From Leuctra nigra (lineage: Eukaryota; Arthropoda; Insecta; Plecoptera; Leuctridae), in contig OW203773.1 in the NCBI GenBank assembly GCA_934045905.1, positions 17,037,246 to 17,101,245 of the forward strand: a DNA stretch of 64,000 nucleotides, in the 5' to 3' direction. The translations under genes and the position numbers were made by a program. The notes below the pieces were generated by a model. That model saw only the letters and a program-made list of their open reading frames with translations, was not told the DNA's origin and made no database searches. This document shows, piece by piece, positions 1 to 12,200 of this stretch. Within the stretch, counting starts at the first letter, position 1; each line of letters starts with the position of its first letter.

Positions 1-339
1 AGAATGTTCCTTGTTAATATTCAAAAATCATAGGATTTATTTAAAAAAATATACCTGGGACCACTCATGTGATATAAGTGTGTGTACTTACACAGTATTA
101 GACGATCTTTTGAACGGTCTTATCAGTTTCATACGTTTGAAAGTTGCTGCTCTAACTACCTTGGAACTATAAGAGTCGAAGTAGCCGTGATCAACATTTT
201 TGAGTAATTTGACAGCCAACACGCAAAATGTCCGTAAAATATCAATAACTTTTGGATTTAAACACAGATAAGTCTGAAAATTGTCAAAAATACAGATAAT
301 GTTGGTCTTAATGACCATGCAAAGTTTTAATTTGATCGG

Positions 340-730
340 TCATTATACTGTTCTAGTTTAAATTTCAAAAATCATATGAAAGATTTTTTTAAATTTTAAC
401 CAATGGGAGGATTTGGCTGAAACTTTGTATGATTGGGTACAATGTTGGTCGTAATGACTTGTCAAAATTTCAAATTGCACGGAACAGCCAATCAAAAGAT
501 AATTTTTAAAAATTTGAATTAATCACATGAGCCCGTTCAAAAACAATCCCAGGGACCGCATAGATTACGTTAGTATATGTGCAAAATTTCAGATCGATTG
601 GTTGTGCCGTTTGACTTGGGCTGTGAACACAAAAAAACAAAAAAAAAACAAAAAAAAAAAAAAAAAAACACACACAGAGAAAGTGCCATAAGAGTACCGT
701 GGTGACGCTTGCTACGCTCGCTCAATAAAA
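340..730. repeat. A-rich dispersed repeat remnant
   Basis: AT-rich sequence ends in a long adenine-rich run (about 633-668), then a CA/GA stretch and the block agtgccataagagtaccgt (682-700). A very similar block (cagtgccttaagagtaccg, from 53342) lies just upstream of anoctamin exon 8, so this is probably the 3' end of an interspersed element. No coding capacity is visible and no target duplication was found. The flanking 1-340 and 730-800 hold nothing I can name; the region is intronic to, or upstream of, the rapsyn-like gene. Confidence 0.4.
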
Positions 731-800
731 AGCTTGATAACACCATTCCAAATGTGTACTTAAGTATATCGAGAAACCGGGTATCCGGCCTTTCGCATCT

Positions 801-839
801 GAGGTACAGATGTGAGGTACAGATGTGATGTACAGATGT
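801..839. repeat. 13-bp minisatellite, three copies
   Basis: Three tandem copies of a 13-bp unit (gaggtacagatgt, the third with one change) lie side by side. Nothing suggests a function. Confidence 0.7.
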
Positions 840-1543
840 GAATAGTATATTATTTCCGTGCATTAAGCGTTCCATCAAGCATCTCCCTGTTTATAAAACC
901 AAGTCAAAAGACAACATCGATACAGCATCTATCAACCCTCCCCCCCCCCCCCCCCATCCACCCTCACCAACCACTTGATCAAGTTAGCGTTTAATACACA
1001 ATGTAACTGAGTGGCACTTTGTTCGTGACTCAAGTGATAAAACTTGACACTTATGTGATACGAGTCAAGTGTCCATAAAGTGTTGTAACAGCATCCTATA
1101 TCTAGTACACTACACTGTGGTATCGCCACTAGAGAAGGGAAGAAGATCTTCTTGAATATATGCTCGTTTTCTTTGTGTTTCTTTGCCTTGAAATATAAGT
1201 ACAACATTTTCACTGCTGAAGTGCACTTTTGACGTACTAAGAGGAGTTAAAAGCTGAGCGGATGTAACAAATTGTGCATTTTTTGGGGGTTATTTTTCTT
1301 TTCTCTAGCAGAAAATTGCTATAGCGTGATCACTATAGTGTATTTACTAATAATAGCGCTCGATCGTTTTAGAAAATTGAGAGAGAAAAATAGTTTCGTA
1401 AGTGGGTGTAACTTTGATAGGATGTTCATATGATCTGTCTGATTGTATATTAGTAGCACATTTTAATTTTTGCTTCTTGCATTGTTAATTAGACGCCGGT
1501 TATTCAACAAAACCGCTCAAAACGATGAAATTTCCAATACGAT

Positions 1544-1795
1544 TGGAGACAATTAGCCCGTGAACCAATTGATCTCAAATTTTAATCATGATTAGATAAA
1601 AGACAAACTTTGGATCATACGCCACCCATTGAAACAAGAAAATATACAAATCAAAAATCAACTAATTATTACTATAACCGAAAAATTAAAAATGTACCAT
1701 AGGGATAACCCTATAAGTTTGTATTTTATCTAATCATAGTTCAAATTTGAAATCATTTCGTCGACCTATTTTGTCTTCAATCGTATCCAAAAATG
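1544..1795. repeat. imperfect inverted repeat (diverged foldback element)
   Basis: The left part (around 1544-1610, containing attagataaaagacaaact) is matched in inverted orientation, imperfectly, by the right part (around 1715-1790, containing agtttgtattttatctaat). It reads as an old foldback transposon. The ends could not be fixed. The surrounding 860-2250 otherwise shows only AT-rich sequence with a poly-C run near 940-953. Confidence 0.35.
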
Positions 1796-2255
1796 TGCCT
1801 GCTAAACGCGGCAAAATCGCTCGCGCTTGCATCACCTTAACTTCGTCAAATTAGTTACACGTAATATTATTAGTGATGGAAGGTTTTATTTCCACTGAGT
1901 AGCAAGTTTCATAATTCATTGTAATGCATTTATAATTTAATTGCCAGCACCAAACCTGTGAAGTTGATTTGTTTTACAAATTATCACCAATAGGTGTCGA
2001 ATTTTTCATTTCGTGTTAAAATGTCAACAAATCTGATTATTTGGCAACAAGTTCCATATTTATAATATGCCAAACGGGACGAGGCAACTGCACAATACAA
2101 TTCCGTTCCAGAGATTCTTTTGAATTTGCACTCGCTAACTCGGTTTGGCGAATGAAGACGACAGCGACAATTAAGGTGGATCACTCGACATAGCAAAAGG
2201 AAAAGTACAATTTCAACAAACTTGTTCAACGTTTCAACTATATACATTATTATAT

Positions 2256-2560
2256 GAAAGGCTCATATTATAATGTCCTGCAGTTTGCAACTCCAGTCGA
2301 GAATTGAGTTTTCAATTTGATGTCACTAGTGAATGGCCAAAACTTTAACATAGGAGGCATAGAAAAATCATTGCGAATTAGATTTCAAACTTTTAAAATA
2401 GCACACGTTGGTATTGGTTTTTCCCGCTTCTGGATGAAAACACAGAACTCAGAGAGTACACCAGAATAAAAAAAAGTTTATTGTTCAATTCTAATCGTAC
2501 AATAAATTAGATTTTCATTATAGCTTAAAAATTACACGATTTTACTGCTACCTTGACGCC
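2256..2560 (+). repeat. dispersed repeat family A, copy 1
   Basis: About 300 bp here aligns collinearly by eye with 15270-15575 on the same strand; shared landmarks include gagttttcaatttgatg, aggaggca and cttttaaaatag in the same order. The two copies are diverged and no ORF is conserved, so this is a non-coding interspersed repeat of unknown class. Confidence 0.55.
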
Positions 2561-2599
2561 TCACATTACGCCTCACATTACGAGTTGGTCCCAACTAAA

Positions 2600-2840
2600 T
2601 GCAGTTCAGGGTCGACCTAGTCCCATGCCCTCCTAAAATTCGCGGGCCCCTCGGCCCGGCCTCCCCCCTCGAGATGGTGATTCCCCTTATTTCGGGTCCC
2701 ACCGGCACCGGCCCACCCTTCCCACCGGTATGTCCCCATTCTGAACTGGCTTTTCCACCCGTTTCACTTTTCAGACTCACCCGGATCGGGCCCGTTAGGT
2801 CGACCCCACCCCATGACCTCCCTAGAATTCAACAAACTAA
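2600..2840. other. GC-rich unassigned block upstream of rapsyn exon
   Basis: A roughly 240-bp GC-rich block in AT-rich surroundings starts and ends with related sequence (gtcgacctagtcccatgccc near 2611 and gtcgaccccaccccatgacc near 2799), so it may be flanked by a diverged direct repeat. ORFs exist on both strands but neither resembles a known protein and no splice context supports an exon. Possibly a fragment of a GC-rich mobile element. Confidence 0.3.
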
Positions 2841-2958
2841 ACAAAATCTTAATGTGCGCTAAATGACACTATTATACTACTACTACTCGTTCTCTCAGTC
2901 TTTTGGGTTCCCAGGCAGTGAAATGTGGGAGGAGTCAAATGAATTGTAACTGTTCCAG

Positions 2959-3265
2959 AGAGTCGCTGGAGTTTGCGCACCGACAGCTCGGCCTGGCGGA
3001 AGAAGGCGACAGCCCCAACCTGCGCGCAGAGGCCTACTTGAACCTGGCGCGCGCGCACGAGCGGCTCGGCGGCCTGGAGCGGGCGCTCGCCTACGCTCGA
3101 CACTCGCTCTACAACGAGTGCGACCAGTGCAGGACGGCCGGCCACGTGCATCTCACAGTCGGCAGCGTCTATCTCGAGCTGGCCGGATTCTGCAAGGCGC
3201 TGGAGGCGTTCCAACATGCGCACAAGATTGCGCAGGGGATCCATGACTCGGCGCTGGAGCTGCAG
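2959..3265 (+). CDS. rapsn: rapsyn-like exon (TPR region)
   Basis: Acceptor tgttccag ends at 2958 and donor gtacag starts at 3266. The exon enters with the third base of a codon and ends in phase 0. It encodes TPR-like helices with the rapsyn-typical NLAR and KALEAFQHAHKIAQ stretches. Strong GC-rich codon use contrasts with the flanking introns. Nothing else is recognised in 3266-3717 apart from two TGACGTCA-like sites. Confidence 0.85.
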
Positions 3266-6200
3266 GTACAGACATGTTCATTGGCGTGATGACGTCATAG
3301 AGGTACGTTAAACAATATGGGCGTGTGACGTCACCATAGGATTTACGGGTTAAATCAAACTTGCCGCGTCAACAAACGAGCTGAAACCATAATGTCCTAA
3401 CTAAAAGGGTCGGGCTTTCTGATCCAACATGGATGCCTTGACTTTCATTCATTCGACTAGATTCGACTCAAGGTCACGCCCAGGCGATTACGTCACAATG
3501 TTAAAAGGATAGGGAAACTGGGCGTTTGGATCGAATACGTTATGCATCCAGAGTGTTTTGTATCTCTATGGTACCAGCTTCCTTAAACTTGAAAGTTGTA
3601 AAGGAGATTATATTCAGCCCTTGTTTCCTTCCTCGTAACATAAATTGTCATTATTATTTAGCTTATGGCAGTACATCAAAGTTAAAAGAAAGTTTAAACA
3701 GTAAAAGCTAATAGTCCAACATAACGAAGATGGTTGTCAAGATATAAAATATTAACATAAACTAAAATAAAGCTCATAACCTAATTATATATTAATTCTA
3801 TAATTGTATATCAAGATTTTGTAGCCACTGAAACACATCTTCTGACGGAATTGAATAAAATCTTCTTGACTCCCACCATAAGCTCTTAAAGGACACTCGC
3901 TTCTGATGTGGAGCATGGTTTGTACCTCTTCCCCACAATCACACTCCGGCGACGATCTCATGCCCCATAAATGCAGGAAATAGTTGCAACGACCGTGACC
4001 GGTCCGTATTCTGTTGAGAGATGTCCAGATTCTGCGGGGAAGCTCAAGTTCATCCCGGCCACGATCTTTAAAAATAGATTTCCAAGCTTCGGGGGCCTTG
4101 GTACTGAACTCCCTTTCCCACATCTCCATGCCGCTGTAGCCATCAGAATCCAGTTTCCTTGCAAGTTCCGTGGGTGGGTGTCTTGATTTGAGACGGTGGT
4201 ATCCGAGTGATAAATCTTGATGTATTGGAAGACTCAGATTTGTTTTAATTTTGTCATACTCCCTAAGCAGATTTATGGTCCTTCTGACGTGTGGTGGCTC
4301 TATGTGGCTTAACACTGGCAACCAATATAGTGGAGTTGATTTAATCGTGCCGCTTATAATTCTCATTGTTTGATTGAGAACAGTGTCAACCTTTTTGATG
4401 TGATGGCTGTTTAACCACACCGAGGAACAATATTCTGCTGTGGAATATACTAAAGCCATGGCTGATGTTCTCAATACGGAAGCCGATGCACCCCAGGATG
4501 TACCAGCAAGCCTGGAAATGATGTTGTTCCTAGTCCTAAGTTTCGCTGAGACGTTGGTCAGGTGTTTGTTATATGACAAGCTTCTGTCCAATACCACTCC
4601 AAGATACTTCGGGATAGGATTGAACGGCAAGAGTTTGCCATTAAGGAAGACTTTGAGTTGGGTTGTAGCCAGCTGGTTAGTTAGATGAAAGTAACTGCTC
4701 TCCGTCTTTGTCACGCTTGGAGTTAGTCTCCACATCTTAAAATATTTGCTTAACGTCTCCATATCTGCACTTAGGGTACTCTCGATGGTCTCTGTACACA
4801 TGTGCTGCGTGGCAATGGCCAGATCATCGGCATATGCAAATCGTCTCGAGTAAGTCTCCGGAAGGTCCGCTATATAAAGATTGAATAATAGCGGCGCCAG
4901 GACTGATCCCTGCGGGAGGCCATTATTTAATCTCCTCAACTTACTGCGACTATCACCCATCACTACCTGGAGCAATCTATCCGAAAGCATAATATTCAGT
5001 AAATGGGTCATCTTCTTGCACTTAACGACCTTCAAGAATTTACATACAAGCCCTTTTCTCCAGACTGTGTCGTATGCAGCTGTAAGATCCACGAACACAG
5101 CTCCCACCTTCAGGCGCTGCTCAAATCCTGCTTCAATGAAAGTGGTTAGAGCAAGAACCTGATCCTCACAATTTCGGGAAGGTCTGAAGCCAGCTTGTTC
5201 TGGTGGAATAACGTCCAATATCATATCGCTGACTCTTTTATACATAACTCTTTCCATTAGCTTGTAACAAACACTGAGCAGCGATATCAGCCGATAGCTC
5301 TCTGGTGCGCTAGCAGATTTCCCCGGTTTCAGAATGGCTATGACTTTAGACCTCTTGAACGCTCCAGGTAATGTGCCGGTATCTAATATGTCAGTGAAGA
5401 AAGTTGCTAGCCATGAAACTGTTTTGTTCCCACAATGGACGAGGAATTCGGGATGGATCCCATCAAAGCCTGAAGCTGTGCCCTGTTTCATTGCATTCAA
5501 AGCTACACAGAGTTCTTGCTTGGTGAATGGAGAGGAAACCGCTTCGGAGTCAGATGTATCTCTTTGAAGGGCACGCATTTCTCTCTGAACTGATCTCGTA
5601 TGCTCAGGATCCGACTTAGCTCTGGACATTTCAACAAGACGATTTGCTATTTGGTTTGGTGATACTTCAGCAATAGTTTGCGGTCGATGAGAAACACCGC
5701 CCAGTTTTTTTAGTAAGCTCCACGCTTTACGGCTAGAATGACTAAAATTCAAATTTGAAACTGTTTCGTTCCACTTGTCCCTTCTAGATAAATTCAGTTC
5801 ATGGAGCAACTCATCGGCGACATCTGTTTCACCATTCTCTTGAAAATCCTAATATAGTTCTTCACACGATCTGTTCCATTCTGGTATATACTCAATCCGA
5901 ACTCCTCGGACTCCTCCTCATCCGAACTCCGAACTGATAAATTGTCATTGAAGATGATTGACGCTGTCCTGGTCCAGTGTCCAGACCAGAAAGTAATTTT
6001 TAGCAGAAGTCTCGCACATCTCAAATGTTGTCACTCTGAGTTCCTATGCAATAGTCATCGTATGCATTGTTTTCCTGCAGAGGTTCTTCATAGGGCGACT
6101 TCTTAAATGGTCTAAGTAAAATCAAAGTCGTTAGGAGCAAAGCCAAGGCACTTCTTTTTTCATTTTGCGTGACTGATGATCCACAGAACATACTTTCCGG

Positions 6201-9200
6201 ACAGACTTTATTTGTGTGAAGAGAACGAAAGGGATCACTTCAATGTATATCCACGGTGCGAATAATTGACGGTAAACTGCTAAGTTCGATCTAGAATTAC
6301 TGTCAATGAAGTGTTTGGTTGACTCTTCTAATCAAATCCATCAATCCCAAATGCTCGCCATCTGCGTTTGCCTCTGTGTTCACCACTCTTAACTTCCAGG
6401 TGTATGTCGGGCTGCCCGAACTGTTCGGGAGACTGCAGGACGCTGATAAGAGCGCCAGATACGCTGCCAAGGCGTACGATCTGTCCAGGAGCCTACAGCT
6501 GCAGTATCACAACATAACACAGCCTGTGTTCACCACTCTTAACTTCCAGGTGTATGTCGGGCTGTCCGAACTGTTCGGGAGACTGCAGGACGCTGATAAG
6601 AGCGCCAGATACGCTGCCAAGGCGTACGATCTGTCCAGGAGCCTACAGCTTGGAGATCTGAACACGAGGCATCACAGAGCGGCGCTGCTGCAGATGGCCA
6701 CGGCCCTCAGGAAGCAGGGCGAACTCGGTGATGCGCACGACTACTGCAGTGTGAGTCAAACCACGCATCCTCCGTGACTCATGACACTGTCATGCGTTGA
6801 TGGGTTCCTTTTGGTCCCTGATCAAGGCTCGTTGTAAAGGGGTGGGGTCTGGAGAGACCACATTACTTTTAAAACTTTTTTTTAACACCAGAAATAACAG
6901 TCTAATGAAATATTACGGTATAAAGTTCTGTTTTTAGTTTAAGTTTAGAATTTTCCACATCAATTCATCACTTATTATCAAAGGGCTCTGAACGCTTCCA
7001 CGGTAATCAATTGTTATTATGTGTTGTTGTATGATATGAAAATTGTTTATATTCCAGCAAAACGCACTATGGGGCAACAAATTGGAGCGTAATTCGTGCC
7101 TGTTAAAGCCCCAGAATCACTTTTCACTATTGTCGATCACGAATTCTAAACAACACCCCAATTTCCGACGTGGACACCCAATGTCACAAAGGAACCATAC
7201 ATTTTCACTAATTTACGATATTTTGTTTGAATACATTACCAATTAATGAGTGTACTTCATTAAAATATTCATTAAAATTGAAATTAATTTGTCACCCTCT
7301 TTCTGCATTAGTGCCAAAAAGGGTTCCTCAAAGGAGCAAGATTATATCTCATATCATGCGTATCTCATCATGCTTATCACCTTAATAGGGAAGTCTCGTG
7401 AAGATTAGAATTCAGAATAATATTTATTTTATGAAAGTTGAGATGTTGCTGAACACAGATGTGGTATTATTTTTGTTGTTGGAGGAATAGTTCTCATGTA
7501 ATTAATTTACAAAGTTTGATAGATCTCCTCTCATTTAAAAACAGGAAAATTGGCAATGACATCACAGTTTGCTATATTGCCATGGCAACAAGGGAATCCC
7601 CATGTCAACACAATGTTCAAGACTTGGAAATGACATCACAGTTCTGATTCTTGTTAAAGGCCGTTTTTCCCGCCAAAAATCATATGATATTTGAACTTGA
7701 TTTTATGAATGAAAATTTAAGATTTCACAGGTAATAAGTGTATTTGTCAATATTATTTGTGTTTATTTATAGAAATTTACTAGAATAAAATTTCATGAGA
7801 CTTCCCTATTATGTCATCAACTTCTTGAATATTTTTTTTATACGTTTTCATGATGATGTTACAGGAAGCAACGCGGCTGGCGCTAGTGTCGGGCGACCAG
7901 GCGACCTATGCGAGGAGCATCAGAATCATGGGCGACATCTACCGGAAGAAGTCAGACATCAATGTAAGTTATATTGAGAAAGTTAATATTGAATGAACTT
8001 TCTGAGAGAGTACTCGAGAGTACTTCTGAGAAGCAAGTTGACGTCACAAAGCTATGCCTCTCATAGCAGTTATGCAGTGAGAGCAAGTTGATAGGCGCAG
8101 CTAACTTGATAAACCATAGAGATAATCGATCTAATGGTTATTCTTTGACGAATTGTCAAGAAAACAGTTTCGCCATTTGAAAATTCCAAACACACACGTG
8201 CCCTCTAGAATGATACATTCATGTATTTTGAAGGAGCCATTTGCATTTTTAAAATTTGTGCTTCTTCATTTTGTACACAAAGATAGCTGCACTCACAAAT
8301 ACATTATAAAGCTCAGTTTCAATCAAACCAAATAAAATATAATATTTTACATATTTAGTTGCCATCTTTGTGCATAATTAGAACAAAGTAATCTCGTGCA
8401 AGCTATGAATTTAATATGGTGGTTACGCATTGAATGCGTGTCGAACATATTTTGTAGTCGTCCTGCCATTAAAGTTGCATCTCTCTGGTACTATGATGTA
8501 TCTCTGTGGTGACACGAACAAGCAATACAATGCGTTGGCGTCGCTATTATATCTCTAGCTGTGTGACGTCATCAGCGAGAGATATTTGACGCTCGGAATC
8601 CAATAATGCTCTTAATGGGCGCGTTGACATGGTGAAGGTTTTATTTTTGATGAATTATTCCGAACAAATATCGATATGGCAAGTGCAGTCTCAACGCTCC
8701 TATCTCCTTTAAATAGCAATTGACATGGAAGATACCACACTCATCTATCACTATGATGTTAAATCGAGTTTGGTCAGATTAGATCATTGACATCTGCCCT
8801 ATAGGAATCGTTACAGCTAGCGGCAGCACTGAAAGCTTTCGTCCATTCGACGGCCGCAATATTACCCCAAATTCTGGCTTTTTGTATATAGTCTAATATA
8901 CGACTAGATCAGAAGCATATTGTTGTGCTGCGTCAGGTTTCCCTGCAATCTGGTGAAATGTAAGACGATCTCAGCCGGACGCGTGAAGAATTTGACCTTG
9001 GTTTGTACTTAAGGATGAGGCGGCGTGCTTTGTCAGCATACATCGACGACAGACTTGCGGATCCCAAACCAAGATCCTTTGTCAATGATTAGATATATAC
9101 TGTCTGTCACAACACTGGATTTGTTTCGTTAAAGGGGAATATTATTGAAAACGAAATAGAATATGGCAAAATTAATTGACAAAATATGTGACATTTGATC

Positions 9201-12200
9201 AAACGAGGAAAGATACTCTAGAAGTAAACTTCATTCAAGTGGGAATACTCGATCTTGAAATTGACAGTAAGCTTTATTCGATTGACATCCAACAATGAAA
9301 ATAATTTATTAATATTATAAATATATTAATTTCAGATATTGTATGGTGATTGGGACCAAGATTTAAGTATTTTTGCCAATTTTCAGACTAATCTGTCGTT
9401 ATCGTCAAAAGTTATTGTCATTTTAAGGACATTTTATGCTATAATCTTGAAATGTGCAAATGTATGTCAAGAATTTTCAGATATATTATCACTGCCTTCT
9501 TGACGCTTCAGTTCTAAGGCCTGTAGAGCAGTCATTTCCAACGCATATCAAATCGCATGCAATACGAAGGCTCGCTCATCAACGCGTTACACATAGCGTT
9601 TACCTATGCTCGTGTGTTGTGATGACAATTTTCTGAAAAAAAATTTTTTTTGAAAATTTTCAATGCGTTGAAAATTTTTTAAATTACTTTTTTTATTGCT
9701 TTATTGCACACAATTTTTAATAATATATCTGAAAAAAGCGTAAAATCAAAATCAAAATGAGAGCCAAATATAGGCCCAAATCCAGTTTATCTTCATTGTA
9801 ATTTTGGCCAGACTGTAATTTCTACATAGGCGGGAAATTTGAATGCTGTATTAATGATCATAGATCAATAGAATAAATAGATCACAGACAACAACACGCA
9901 TCATAATAGAGTTCTGTATGCATCCCAAGTATGCCCATACATTTATTAAATCAAATATAATTGATTTAAACTTTTTCAAAAAATTTAAATTTTTTCAATA
10001 GTCATTGAAAATATTCTGAAAATTTTTATTTTTCTGAAAATTTTCAAATGAAAATTTCAATGGGCCATCACTACTCGTGTGTTTCTAGAAAGCGTACCGG
10101 CAGTACGAGAGCGCCATGGGCTCCGCAGCGGGCATGGGCGACAGACTCTGTCAGATGGAGGCCATGGACGGCGCGGCAAGGTGCTTAGAAGCCCTGCGGC
10201 TCCAGCAGAAGATATGCAACTGTCGCCCTCTGGAGTTCAACACGAGGCTGCTGGAAGTCGCCAGCTCGGTCGGTGCAAAGGTTAGTTACTTTACCATACA
10301 AGACGCCCATTTGAATGTCAAATGTTCTATTAATTTATATACATGATTATGACGCTGCATAATTTGTAAGCATTGATGACTATTCAATGAACGAGTATAA
10401 TTACTAAAAAGCTGTTGGTTTTTAAGATCCAAGCCAATTGCAACGAAAGCTAAAAACAGGCCGAACCCGGGACAAATTGCAAGATTTGTCTTTTTCAAGT
10501 CAGAAAAGAGTACTAGAGTGCCACGCCCACTAGGCACTTCCGGAGGATTTCTGGATTACTTCTTATGGAAAATTACATGGGGACTTACTTCGATTGCTGG
10601 TCATTTATAAACAAAACAGAGTTAAGAAAATCGCAATACTACACCATTAACGTCAATCTTTCATTTATAATATTATGTCAACACATCTCTTCAAATATAT
10701 ACCAAATTTAATCTGTTTAAGTTATTAAAGTCTTCCTTTCAAATGGTCACGTGACCAACAGTAAGCCACGCCCAAGTGAAATGTGATTGGCACGCTGATT
10801 AAAAATCGCAATTCTCATTGGCTTAGAGAAGAAATAAAATAAGAAAATTGAACATATCTCGAAATTTAATATGGTGAGGTATCAATATTATATTTTATTC
10901 GCAAAGCTTAGATTTTTTTACACTGAAAAACAGTTTTTCCAAAGAATTGTCATTTGAAGCACGCCCCTCAGACCTAGTTAAACACCAACATTTCCATTCC
11001 AGACAGAAACCACCATATAACACTGTGGTTAAAACTGCAACTTTAAAAGTGATATATCTCAGAAAATAATGTGGATAGACCATTATTTTATGGTATATTT
11101 GGAATCAGCGTATTTTTATCTGTATAATTATGAAGTTTCATCGAAATATCATTTACATGCAGTTTTGAAAGGAAGACTTTTTAAACAGCTCCAAAGTGCG
11201 ACGTTGCAATCTACATCAATAATATATTGTAACACGGCGCAGCGCGATGTCTTGGGAGGAGGGCTGGCAACTGCGACTTTACAAAAATGAAAAACAAATG
11301 AAACAATTTTCAACAATGATACCAGACCTTGCACGTCAATTTTCGATTGTTGATAAAAAGTATACAAAACTGAATTATTTCTTTGTTTTCGAGTTTATAC
11401 ACTGAACCAAGTTCATATTATAGTCATTGTAATTGCAAGATAACATAAAACGAGCTGTAATGAGCTGTTGAAATGTAGACTGACAGTTCATTGAAATTAC
11501 ATCATGCAACGGTGTACATTTTCGTGACGTCACACCCTGTGTAGTGTGTTGTTTAACTTGGAACAGATTAAATTTGTTATATATTTGAAGAGATGTGCTG
11601 ACATAAAATTATAAATGAAAGATTGAAGTTAATGGTGGTGTATTGCGATTTTCTTAACTCTGTTTTGTTTATAAATGACCAGCAATCGAAGTAAGTCCCT
11701 ATGTCATTTTCCATAAGGAGAATTCCAGAAATCCTCCGGAAGTGCCTAGTGGGCGTGGCACTCTAGTACTCTATAAAAAAGTTTCAGCACAAATGTGATG
11801 GGAAATAGCCTGGAATCGCTTTTAAAGTTCAAATTTTTAGAACATATAATATTTTTTTAAGAAACACAAGCACACATAGATTTTCTTATTCGTCAAATAC
11901 TACGTCACTATTACGATACAACACACCAAACAAATTTAGATGAAAATATTTTTAAGCTGTGGATTTATCGAACTATTTAAAAAAATGTCCGTGAAAAAAA
12001 AAAACTTTTGAAGTTAACGAAAGATTATTCTGAACAATGTCAAAAACTACAAAAATTATGCAAAATTTAAATTGATCTGTCAAATGGTTCCAGTTTTGCG
12101 AAATCCACGCATCTTGTATTATTAAAGAGATCAGTTGTATTGTAACACATCAGAGAATGTGTTTACATAACATCCTGAAATAAATTCAACATTCGAGTTA

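Noticed and set aside
2849..3244. 131-codon minus-strand ORF
   Set aside because: Antisense shadow of the first rapsyn-like exon.
5794..6024. A separate 76-codon minus-strand gene
   Set aside because: It overlaps the decayed 5' part of the Jockey-like RT in another frame.
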